Shown: piece after piece, positions 34,264 through 41,980 of the stretch
How the letters are laid out: every line of letters begins with the position of its first letter
How positions within the stretch are numbered: the stretch's first letter is position 1
Assembly (NCBI RefSeq): GCF_000381005.1
Contig: NZ_KB908380.1
Span: 1-64,000 of the forward strand
Source of the DNA: Selenomonas bovis DSM 23594
Lineage (GTDB): Bacteria > Bacillota > Negativicutes > Selenomonadales > Selenomonadaceae
Reading direction: 5' to 3'
Length of the DNA stretch: 64,000 bases
Program-made: the position numbers and the translations under genes
Notes under the pieces: model-generated
The model's input: only the letters and a program-made list of their open reading frames with translations
Told to the model about the DNA's origin: nothing
Databases searched by the model: none

Positions 34264-34289
34264 TGCCGTATCTCTTAACGACAAGACAT

Positions 34290-34318
34290 ATTATAGCCCC
34301 TCTGTTTTCATCTGTCAA
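34290..34318 (-). promoter_or_regulatory. Promoter of tRNA-Lys
   Basis: Minus strand: TTGACA (34313-34318), 17 bp spacer, TATAAT (34290-34295), perfect consensus. Confidence 0.9.
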
Positions 34319-34339
34319 CAGTTTTTTCAATATTTTTTG

Positions 34340-34518
34340 AGGAACCGCTGATTAAATGAGGTGCTCCGGATTTACGCGGATGCACTGTATCTCCCTAGGA
34401 GACAAACCGCAGGCGTAGCGGCAAAACGCTCCATCGCGTTTTGTGCTGAGGATTTGTCGACGACGGGAGGACAGTGCAGACGTGTGAAGACGGAGTGCCG
34501 AATTAATCAGTGGTTCCT
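34340..34518. mobile_element. MITE-like element with 16-bp terminal inverted repeats
   Basis: 179 bp with ends AGGAACCGCTGATTAA (34340-34355) and, inverted, AGGAACCACTGATTAA (34503-34518), one mismatch. It has no coding capacity. Inside are AAAACGC TCCATC GCGTTTT (a hairpin near 34425-34444) and, on the minus strand, a core (34383-34420) that resembles the 40-bp repeats at 8654 and 8763. The right end supplies the last base of the truA stop region. No target duplication is obvious. It probably depends on a transposase elsewhere. Confidence 0.7.
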
Positions 34519-35318
34519 TAAGAGGCTGCCGTCGCCTCCTCCCCGTACGCGACGTGCAGCAGATAGAGCCCGTGCGCGGGCGCCGTCGCGCTCGCCTGCG
34601 CGCGGTCGCGCGAGGCGAGGATGCGGTCGATGTCCGCGGGCTGGAGCACGCCGAGGCCGACATTTGCGATGGTGCCCATGAGGTTGCGCACCATGTGGTA
34701 GAGGAACCCGCTGCCGTGGATGCGGCAGGCGAGCAGCCCGGGGCGCTCCTCCTCGAGCGTCGCCTCGTACATCGTGCGCACGGGGCTCATCGGCGCGCCG
34801 CCCGCCGCGCGGAACGCGGAGAAGTCATGCGTGCCGAGGATGCGCGCGAGCGCCGCCCGCATGGCCGCGCAGTCGAGCGGCCTGCGGATGTACCAGGCAT
34901 AGCGCGCGAGCATGGGATCCGGCGTCTCCCCCTGCGCGATGCGGTAGAGATACGTCTTTGAACGCGCGCTGTGACGCGCGGAGAACGTCCGGTCCGCCTC
35001 CCAGGCCTCCTTGACGACGATGTCAGGCGGCAGCAGGCTGTTCGCCGCGCGCGCGATGCGCGAGACGGGGATCGTGCCGTCCGTGAAGAAATTGACCACC
35101 TGCCCGTAGGCGTGGACGCCGGCGTCCGTGCGGCCGGACGCCGCGAGCTCGATGGAGTCGCCGAAGATGCGCGCGAGCTTCTCCTCGAGCACATTCTGCA
35201 CGGCGATGACAGGCGGCGTCTGCCGCTGGAACCCCGCGTAGGCCGTGCCGTCATAGGCGACGCGCAGCGCGATGTTGCGCGCGCGCGCCTTCATCATTTC
35301 CTTATGTTCGCGTTTCAT
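34518..35318 (-). CDS. truA: tRNA pseudouridine synthase A
   Basis: 266 residues. Makes pseudouridine at positions 38-40 of the tRNA anticodon stem. The catalytic Asp is in ASGRTDAGVHA. RVAYDGTAYAGFQRQ at the start and GSGFLYHMVRNLMGT further on are typical. GAGGCGGGCG precedes the ATG. It follows ecfT by 12 bp, as in the usual ecfA1-ecfA2-ecfT-truA order, but rplM-rpsI, which often follow, are replaced by the MITE-like element and tRNA-Lys. Confidence 0.95.
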   Translation of the reverse strand: MKREHKEMMKARARNIALRVAYDGTAYAGFQRQTPPVIAVQNVLEEKLARIFGDSIELAASGRTDAGVHAYGQVVNFFTDGTIPVSRIARAANSLLPPDIVVKEAWEADRTFSARHSARSKTYLYRIAQGETPDPMLARYAWYIRRPLDCAAMRAALARILGTHDFSAFRAAGGAPMSPVRTMYEATLEEERPGLLACRIHGSGFLYHMVRNLMGTIANVGLGVLQPADIDRILASRDRAQASATAPAHGLYLLHVAYGEEATAAS

Positions 35319-35330
35319 CGCCCGCCTCCC

Positions 35331-36128
35331 TCAGAGCAGCCAGAGTGCGGCGAGCAGCGCGAAGAGCAGCGCCGTCCCCGCCCAGGCCACATAGTCGAGC
35401 GGCACGAAGCGCAGCTGCTTCATCTGCGTGCGCCCCTCGCCGCCGTGATAGCAGCGCGCCTCCATCGCCATCGCGAGCTCGTCGGCGCGGCGGAACGCCG
35501 AGATGAAGAGCGGCACGAGGATAGGCACGACGCTCTTGAGCCGCCGCGCGATGCTGCCCGTCGTGAAATCCGCGCCGCGCGCCTGCTGCGCCTTCATGAT
35601 CTTGTCCGTCTCCTCGAGGAGCGTCGGCACGAAGCGCAGCGCGATCGTCATCATCATCGCGAGCTCATGCGCAGGCACGCCGATGCGTTTGAGCGGCGAG
35701 AGCAACGCCTCGAGCGCGTCCGTGAGCTTCAGCGGGCTCGTCGTGAACGTCAGCAGCGATGAGAGCAGCAGGAGCAGCACGAGACGCAGGCAGATGAAAA
35801 ATCCATGCGAGAGTCCCTCCCAGGTCAGAGAGAACATCCAGACCTGCGCGATCTCCTCGCCCGGCGTCGTGCAGAGATGGATGACGAACGTGAAGAGCAG
35901 GATCCACCAGAGCGGTTTCAGCGAGCCGACGAGCGTCCGCAGCGGCACACGCGAAAGGAGCATGCAGCCGAGCGTCAAAAGGCTCATCACGAAATAGTCC
36001 GCGGGCTGGTCGAAGAGAAACAGCGCGACGATGAGCGCGAAGAGCACGACGAGCTTCGTGCGCGGGTCGAGCCGGTGCAGCAGCGAATTTCCCGGGAAAT
36101 ACTGCCCGATCGTGATATTACTGAGCAT
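35331..36128 (-). CDS. ecfT: ECF transporter transmembrane protein EcfT
   Basis: 265 residues from the ATG at 36128, where AAGGAGG lies upstream; the frame is open to 36215 inside ecfA2. It is the shared membrane coupling subunit for vitamin/metal uptake ECF transporters. Five to six membrane segments are visible, plus the coupling-helix region SAFRRADELAMAMEARCYHG, the usual EcfT signature. It overlaps the ecfA2 end by 11 bp, so the two are coupled. Confidence 0.92.
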   Translation of the reverse strand: MLSNITIGQYFPGNSLLHRLDPRTKLVVLFALIVALFLFDQPADYFVMSLLTLGCMLLSRVPLRTLVGSLKPLWWILLFTFVIHLCTTPGEEIAQVWMFSLTWEGLSHGFFICLRLVLLLLLSSLLTFTTSPLKLTDALEALLSPLKRIGVPAHELAMMMTIALRFVPTLLEETDKIMKAQQARGADFTTGSIARRLKSVVPILVPLFISAFRRADELAMAMEARCYHGGEGRTQMKQLRFVPLDYVAWAGTALLFALLAALWLL

Positions 36129-37020
36129 GGCGTCCGCCCTCCTTCCCCCTGAGCGCCCGCGCGATGGCGGCCGCCGCCTCCGCGGGCGTGCGCAGCGCCG
36201 CGTCGGCCTCGCCAAGCGGCACGCCCGCCGCCCGGAGCGCCGTCATGAGCCGCATGAGCGCCGGCTGGCGCAGCCCGGCCTCCGCGATGCGCTCGCGCTC
36301 GGCAAAGACCGCGGCCGGCGCGCCCTGCAGGAGAATCTCCCCCTGCCGCAGCACGACGACCTCATCGGCAATCGCGAAGACATCCTCCATATTATGCGAG
36401 ACAAAGACGATCGTCGTCCCCTCCGCCGCGTGGAGCTCCCGGATCAGCGCGAGCAGCTCGCGTCTGCCGCGCGGATCGAGCCCCGCCGTCGGCTCATCGA
36501 GGACGAGATACGCGGGATGGAGTGCGAGCACGCCCGCGAGCGCGACGCGCCGCATCTGCCCGCCTGAGAGCTGGAACGGCGAGCGATCGCGATACGCCTC
36601 GAAATCGAGATGCACGCGCGCCATCGCCTCCCGCACGCGCGCCGCGACCTCCGCCTCAGCGAGGCCGAAGCTGCGCGGCCCGAAGGCGATATCCTCATAG
36701 ATGCTCTCCTCGAAGAGCTGATGCTCCGCGTACTGGAAGACGAGCCCGACCTTGCGCCGGGCTGCGAGCGCCGCCCGCTTCTCCTGCTTCGTATGCGCGG
36801 CGAGATCCGTGCCGTCGATGCACACCCGCCCGCTGTCCGGATGGATGAGACCGCCGATGTGCTGGAGCAGCGTCGATTTCCCCGAGCCCGTATGCCCCGC
36901 GAGCGCCGTGATGCTGCCCTCCGCGATCGTGAGGTGGATGCCCTTGAGCGCCTGCCGCTCATACGGCGTACCGGGGAGATACGTAAAGCTCACATCCTCA
37001 AGCTCGATGGCCAAGCCCAT
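36118..37020 (-). CDS. ecfA2: ECF transporter ATPase EcfA2
   Basis: 300 residues from the ATG at 37020 (AAAGG about 5 nt upstream). ABC ATPase with Walker A GHTGSGKST, Q-loop LVFQYAEHQLFEES, signature LSGGQMRRVALAG and Walker B YLVLDEPTAGLDP, followed by the switch His (VFVSHNMED). It pairs with EcfA1 to power EcfT. It overlaps ecfA1 by 23 bp. Confidence 0.94.
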   Translation of the reverse strand: MGLAIELEDVSFTYLPGTPYERQALKGIHLTIAEGSITALAGHTGSGKSTLLQHIGGLIHPDSGRVCIDGTDLAAHTKQEKRAALAARRKVGLVFQYAEHQLFEESIYEDIAFGPRSFGLAEAEVAARVREAMARVHLDFEAYRDRSPFQLSGGQMRRVALAGVLALHPAYLVLDEPTAGLDPRGRRELLALIRELHAAEGTTIVFVSHNMEDVFAIADEVVVLRQGEILLQGAPAAVFAERERIAEAGLRQPALMRLMTALRAAGVPLGEADAALRTPAEAAAAIARALRGKEGGRHAQ

Positions 37021-38005
37021 CGCCCCCTTTCTCCGCCGCGCGGCCAGGCATCGCCTGCTGACGAGCGCCGCGTCCTGCGGGGACTCCTGCCGCACGCTCC
37101 ACCGCGTGGCCAGACGCCTCCGCCTGCCGCTCCTGCGCGGCATTTCCTCCTGCCGCGGCGACGGTACTCTCCGCCGCGCGGCCGAGCGCCGCCACGAGCT
37201 CCGTCTCCGTCAGGAGATCCGCGGGCAGCGCGATGCCCGCCGCGCGCAGCCGATCGCGCAGCTCCACGGCGAGCGGCACCTCGAGCCCGAGCGCGCGCAG
37301 CTCGTCTGCGTGCGAGAACACCGCGCGCGGCGGCGCGTCCATGACGACATGCCCCTGGTCGAGCACGACGACGCGATCCGCCGCCGCAGCCTCCTCCATG
37401 AAATGCGTGATGTAGATGACCGTGATCTGCTGCTCCTCATGGAGGCGCTTCACGATGGAGAGAATCTCCGCGCGCCCCTCAGGATCGAGCATCGCCGTCG
37501 CCTCATCGAACACGATGGCCTCCGTCTGCATCGCGAGCGTCCCCGCGATCGCCACGCGCTGCTTCTGACCGCCCGAGAGCAGATGCGGCGCATAGGAACG
37601 GAACGGCGTCATATTCACAGCCGCGAGCGCCGCATCGACACGCCTGCGGATCTCAGCGGACGGCACGCCGAGATTCTCCGGGCCGAACGCCACATCATCC
37701 TCGACGACCGCCGCGATGAGCTGATTATCAGGATTCTGGAACACCATGCCGACCTTCTGCCGGATGCGCCAGACCTCCGCCTCCTCCCGCGTATCGATGC
37801 CATCGACGCGGCACGCGCCCTCCGTCGGCAACAGCAGCGCGTTGAGATGCTTCGCGAGCGTCGACTTCCCCGACCCATTCGAGCCGAGCACCGCGACGAA
37901 CTCCCCGCGCCCGATCGAGAGCGACACATCATCCAGCGCCCGCCGCTCTCCCTCCTCTCCCGCATGATACACATGCGAGAGATGTTCTATTTCGATAAAG
38001 GCCAT
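36998..38005 (-). CDS. ecfA1: ECF transporter ATPase EcfA1
   Basis: 335 residues from the ATG at 38005 with AAAGGA 9 nt upstream. Walker A GSNGSGKST, Q-loop MVFQNPDNQLIAA, signature LSGGQKQRVAIAG, Walker B IVFDEATAMLDP (Ala instead of Pro in the D-E-P step) and switch His (ITHFMEE). The last about 55 residues are Ala/Gly/Arg-rich and not part of the family fold, an unusual tail that overlaps ecfA2. In many genomes ecfA1 follows rplQ; here the hsd genes intervene. No S-component lies nearby, as expected for a shared (group II) module. Confidence 0.94.
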   Translation of the reverse strand: MAFIEIEHLSHVYHAGEEGERRALDDVSLSIGRGEFVAVLGSNGSGKSTLAKHLNALLLPTEGACRVDGIDTREEAEVWRIRQKVGMVFQNPDNQLIAAVVEDDVAFGPENLGVPSAEIRRRVDAALAAVNMTPFRSYAPHLLSGGQKQRVAIAGTLAMQTEAIVFDEATAMLDPEGRAEILSIVKRLHEEQQITVIYITHFMEEAAAADRVVVLDQGHVVMDAPPRAVFSHADELRALGLEVPLAVELRDRLRAAGIALPADLLTETELVAALGRAAESTVAAAGGNAAQERQAEASGHAVERAAGVPAGRGARQQAMPGRAAEKGGDGLGHRA

Positions 38006-38041
38006 AGCCACCGTTCCTTTGCTGATTGATATACAGGAAAT

Positions 38042-38070
38042 ATTATACGACAGCCAAAAGGTAAAGGCAA
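38042..38070 (-). promoter_or_regulatory. Promoter of ecfA1-ecfA2-ecfT-truA
   Basis: Minus strand: TTGCCT (38065-38070), 17 bp spacer, TATAAT (38042-38047), about 37 bp before ecfA1. Confidence 0.75.
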
Positions 38071-38112
38071 CCACAGCAAAAGGTTGACTATAAGCCCCGC
38101 GCCCCGGCACTA

Positions 38113-38141
38113 TTGGCAATTCCTCTGAGCGTAGCTATAAT
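38113..38141 (+). promoter_or_regulatory. Promoter of hsdMSR
   Basis: TTGGCA (38113-38118), 17 bp spacer, TATAAT (38136-38141), 45 bp before hsdM. It diverges from the ecf promoter. Confidence 0.8.
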
Positions 38142-38185
38142 GAGAATAGCCCGAAGAAATCACGTGTGAAATGGAGAGACACATC

Positions 38186-40741
38186 ATGACGAAACAGGAA
38201 CTGGCGGCGAAGATCTGGGCAACGGCGAATGTACTGCGCAAGAACATCAAGGCATCGGAATATAAAGATTATATCCTCGGCTTCATGTTCTACAAATACC
38301 TTTCCGACAATGAAATCAAGTTCATCAAAGACGACGGCGGAACTATAGACGATCTGAAACAGGTGACTACGGAAGACGATATCAACTATTTACGCGATCG
38401 CATCGGCTATTTCATCGCCTATAACGACTTATTCTCGTCCTGGCAGACGCTTGGCCAGAAGCTCGGCGCGCAGACGGTCACGGAGGCCATCGATCGTTTC
38501 TATCAGAGCCTCTCGGACAAGAGTGCGCGCGTCTTCTATGTCTACAATCAGGACGTCGACCGCCACTCCGGCGTCTTCAACGCGCTCGACGCCGGTCTCT
38601 CCAAGCTCGGCGAGAACATCGGCAGCCGCGACAAAGCCGTCCGCGACATCATCGACCTCGTCGCACAGATACCGGCCCAGTCGAGCTCTTATGATGTGAT
38701 GGGCTACATCTACGAGTATCTGATCCAGCAGTTCTCCTCCGAGGCGAAGAAGGACGGCGCTTTCTACACGCCGCACGAATTGACTTCCCTGATGGCGCGC
38801 ATCATCGCCGAACGCCTCAAAGACCGCAGCCCAAGCGAAGATATTCAAGTCTATGACCCCTGCGTCGGCACGGCAGGCCTGCTGCTGAACATCGGCACGG
38901 AAATCGGCAAATACCATGACAAGGACCATATACAGTACTACGGTCAGGAACTCATCACCGAAACGTCCAACCTCGCCAAGATGAACCTATTCATGAAGAA
39001 CATCTCCTACGAAAATCTCATCCTCCGCAACGCCGACACGCTCGACGAGGACTGGCCGATCGATCCGGAAAACGCTTGCGGCCCGCTCTCCGTCGATGCC
39101 GTGACGGCCAATCCTCCCTACTCCGCACATTGGGATCCCGAGCTCCACACGAGCGACGAGCGTTTCCGCCAGTACGGCCTGGCCCCGTCGACCAAGGCCG
39201 ACCTCGCCTTCCTGCTCCACTGCCTCTACCACATCAAGCCGGACGGCATCATGGCCATCGTCCTGCCACACGGCGTCCTCTTCCGCGGCGGCGCCGAAGA
39301 AGAGATCCGCAAGAACCTCATCGAGAACAACAACATCGAGACGATCATCGGCCTGCCGTCGAACCTCTTCTTCTCGACCGGCATCCCCGTCATCGTCATG
39401 ATTCTCTCGAAGAACCGCGCCGCAAGCGACATTCTCTTCATCGACGCCTCCCAGTCCTTCCAGAAAGACAAGACGCAGAACGTCCTGCAAGAGTCGGACG
39501 TGCAGCGCATCTACGACGCCGTCATCGCACGGCGCGACATACCGCACTTCGCGCGTCTCGTCTCGAAAGAGCAGATTGTCGCCGAGGGCTACAACCTCAA
39601 CATCCCGCGCTACATCTCCGCCACACAGGAAGAAGCGCCGTACGACCTCTACGCCCTGATGACCGGCGATATTGCCAAGGACGAGCTCGACGTCTTTGCC
39701 GACTTCTGGCAGCAGTTCCCGCAGCTCCGCTCCAAGCTCTTCGCCGCCGACGGCTCCTACAGCCGCTTTATCACGAAAGATATCGCCGATGTCGTGCACG
39801 CCGACGAAGGTGTCGTCTCCCTCCAGTCGGACTTCCAGAAGCAATGTCAAGGCTTCCACACCTACCTGATACACACGCTCATCGACAGTCCGACCGATGG
39901 GCGCACGCATGACAAGATCGCCGCCACCCTCTTCCAGACCTTCCGACAGACGGCCCTCGTCGACGTCTACGACATCTATCAGGCGTTCTCCGACCAATGG
40001 GATGATATCGAGGCCGACCTCATACGCATCCACGACGAAGGTCGGGAAATCTGCCGTCAGATCGAGCCTGACATCGTTCTCAAGAAGAACGCCAAAACAA
40101 AGCGCTTTGAGGAAGTCATGGTCGGCATGCGCGGCAAAGTCATCCCCTTGGGCCTCATCAAAAAGACCTATTTCCCCGAAGACCTCGCCAAGATCCAGGA
40201 GCTGCTGCGCAAGGCCGACGATGCCGCCTCAACCATTCAGGACATCTTTGAGAATCTCTCGGACGATGCAAAAGAAGCCATCGTCAAGGACGACGACGAC
40301 ACGAAGTACGAGCTCAAGAAGCTCAAGGCCGCGATCAAGTCACCGGTCGACCTCACCGCCGACGACCTCGCCGCACTCCGGCAGATGCTACACGAGATCG
40401 ACGCGGAGAAAGCCTACAAGAAAAAAGCCAAGACCGCCGACGCCGCACTCGAGAAAAAGACCGAAGCCAAGGCGCAGTCTCTCACCGACGAGGAAGTCCA
40501 CGACATGCTCGAAAAGACCTGGGTCACCCCCGTGACCGACGCCATCCAGAGTGTCATGCAGCGCGTCATCGAGGACTTCATTCGCGCACTCAAAGACCTC
40601 AAACAGAAATACGCCGACCCGCTCTCCGAGCTCGACAAGCAAGAGCAGGAAGAAAGCACCAAGCTCAAAGCCCTGATGAGCGAACTCACCGGTTCCGACA
40701 CCGACGTCAAAGCCATGAAGATGCTGATGGAGGAACTTTGA
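38186..40741 (+). CDS. hsdM: Type I restriction-modification system, modification subunit HsdM
   Basis: 851 residues from the ATG at 38186 with GGAGAG 7 nt upstream; an ATG 15 bp earlier lies on that site. It is an N6-adenine methyltransferase. After the N-terminal helical domain (WATANVLRKNIKASEYKDYI) come FYTP (193-196), the AdoMet motif DPCVGTAG (224-231) and the catalytic NPPY (309-312). It is much longer than a typical HsdM (about 520); the extra C-terminal 350 residues are rich in charged helices and look like coiled coil. hsdS follows at once. Confidence 0.95.
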   Translation: MTKQELAAKIWATANVLRKNIKASEYKDYILGFMFYKYLSDNEIKFIKDDGGTIDDLKQVTTEDDINYLRDRIGYFIAYNDLFSSWQTLGQKLGAQTVTEAIDRFYQSLSDKSARVFYVYNQDVDRHSGVFNALDAGLSKLGENIGSRDKAVRDIIDLVAQIPAQSSSYDVMGYIYEYLIQQFSSEAKKDGAFYTPHELTSLMARIIAERLKDRSPSEDIQVYDPCVGTAGLLLNIGTEIGKYHDKDHIQYYGQELITETSNLAKMNLFMKNISYENLILRNADTLDEDWPIDPENACGPLSVDAVTANPPYSAHWDPELHTSDERFRQYGLAPSTKADLAFLLHCLYHIKPDGIMAIVLPHGVLFRGGAEEEIRKNLIENNNIETIIGLPSNLFFSTGIPVIVMILSKNRAASDILFIDASQSFQKDKTQNVLQESDVQRIYDAVIARRDIPHFARLVSKEQIVAEGYNLNIPRYISATQEEAPYDLYALMTGDIAKDELDVFADFWQQFPQLRSKLFAADGSYSRFITKDIADVVHADEGVVSLQSDFQKQCQGFHTYLIHTLIDSPTDGRTHDKIAATLFQTFRQTALVDVYDIYQAFSDQWDDIEADLIRIHDEGREICRQIEPDIVLKKNAKTKRFEEVMVGMRGKVIPLGLIKKTYFPEDLAKIQELLRKADDAASTIQDIFENLSDDAKEAIVKDDDDTKYELKKLKAAIKSPVDLTADDLAALRQMLHEIDAEKAYKKKAKTADAALEKKTEAKAQSLTDEEVHDMLEKTWVTPVTDAIQSVMQRVIEDFIRALKDLKQKYADPLSELDKQEQEESTKLKALMSELTGSDTDVKAMKMLMEEL

Positions 40742-40742
40742 G

Positions 40743-41954
40743 ATGAAAGAGAAGAAAGTACCGGCGATACGTTTTCAAGGTTTTACGGATGATTGGGAAC
40801 AGCGTAAGGTCGGAAATCTCTATGATTTTAAGAACGGCTTGAATAAAGGTAAGGAGTTTTTTGGTACAGGTGTACCTATTGTTAATTTCACAGATGTATT
40901 CCATCATCGAGGTCTTATTGCAAGCCAATTATATGGCAGAGTAAGCCTTACACCTGAGGAAGTTCATAATTTTTTAGTGAAGAAGGGAGATATATTTTTC
41001 ACTAGGACATCCGAAACTATTGAAGAGATAGGCTATCCATCTGTCATGTTAGATACACCTAAGGATACTGTATTTAGTGGTTTTGTCTTGAGAGGACGAA
41101 GTATTGAAGATAGTGACTCATTAGATGATTTATTCAAGAAATACGTCTTTTTTACTAAGTCGTTTCGCAGTGAGATGACAAAGAAAAGTTCTATGACGAC
41201 ACGCGCTTTGACCTCAGGAACCTCCATTAAGAAAATGTTGTTTCACTATCCAGAATCTAAGAAAGAACAGCATCAAATTGGCTTTTGTATTACCGAACTA
41301 GATAATCTTATCGCCCTTCATCAGCGTAAGCTGACCAAGCTCCAGCTCCTAAAAAAATCCATGCTCACCAAAATGTTCCCGAAAGACGGCGCTCGCGTCC
41401 CAGAAATACGCTTTCAAGGATTTCATGGTAATTGGGAACATCGGAAGATTTCTGAAATGTTTAAAATAACCAGAGGTTATGTTCTTCCTACTAAATATAC
41501 AATTGACATACAGGATGATATTAATAAATATCCCGTATTCTCATCACAAACAGCTAACAACGGATTGATGGGATATTATAAAGATTACCTATATGAAAAT
41601 GCAATCACCTGGACAACAGATGGAGCTAACGCAGGAACGGTTAGATATAGACGCGGAAAGTTCTATTGTACCAATGTTTGCGGTGTATTATTATCGGATA
41701 ATATAACCGCATCTAAGATGATTGCTGAGGCATTAAATCAAGTTGCAAAGAAATATGTTTCTTATGTTGGAAATCCTAAACTAATGAATAATGTCATGGC
41801 AGATATTGTCATTTCATTACCTCAGGATAAAGAGGAACAGGATGTAATTTCAAAGTATTTCGAGATGGTTGACTACCTTATCCTCCTTCAACAACGCAAA
41901 TTATCAAAACTCCATCAAATCAAACAAGCCATGCTATCCAAACTATTTGTCTAA
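40743..41954 (+). CDS. hsdS: Type I restriction-modification system, specificity subunit HsdS
   Basis: 403 residues. It chooses the bipartite DNA target. The protein is an internal duplication: each half begins with a similar stretch (VPAIRFQGFTDDWEQRK / VPEIRFQGFHGNWEHRK) and ends with a similar coiled-coil spacer (QRKLTKLQLLKKSMLTKMF / QRKLSKLHQIKQAMLSKLF). The two target-recognition domains between them differ strongly and are visibly AT-rich against the GC-rich neighbours, a sign of exchange by recombination. GGAGG lies 9 nt before the ATG. Confidence 0.94.
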   Translation: MKEKKVPAIRFQGFTDDWEQRKVGNLYDFKNGLNKGKEFFGTGVPIVNFTDVFHHRGLIASQLYGRVSLTPEEVHNFLVKKGDIFFTRTSETIEEIGYPSVMLDTPKDTVFSGFVLRGRSIEDSDSLDDLFKKYVFFTKSFRSEMTKKSSMTTRALTSGTSIKKMLFHYPESKKEQHQIGFCITELDNLIALHQRKLTKLQLLKKSMLTKMFPKDGARVPEIRFQGFHGNWEHRKISEMFKITRGYVLPTKYTIDIQDDINKYPVFSSQTANNGLMGYYKDYLYENAITWTTDGANAGTVRYRRGKFYCTNVCGVLLSDNITASKMIAEALNQVAKKYVSYVGNPKLMNNVMADIVISLPQDKEEQDVISKYFEMVDYLILLQQRKLSKLHQIKQAMLSKLFV

Positions 41955-41980
41955 CCCACGCAAGAAAGAAGGTCATCGTC

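Noticed and set aside
34518-34520. truA truncated by the MITE-like element
   Set aside because: The protein reaches full family length with all motifs; the element only abuts the stop codon.
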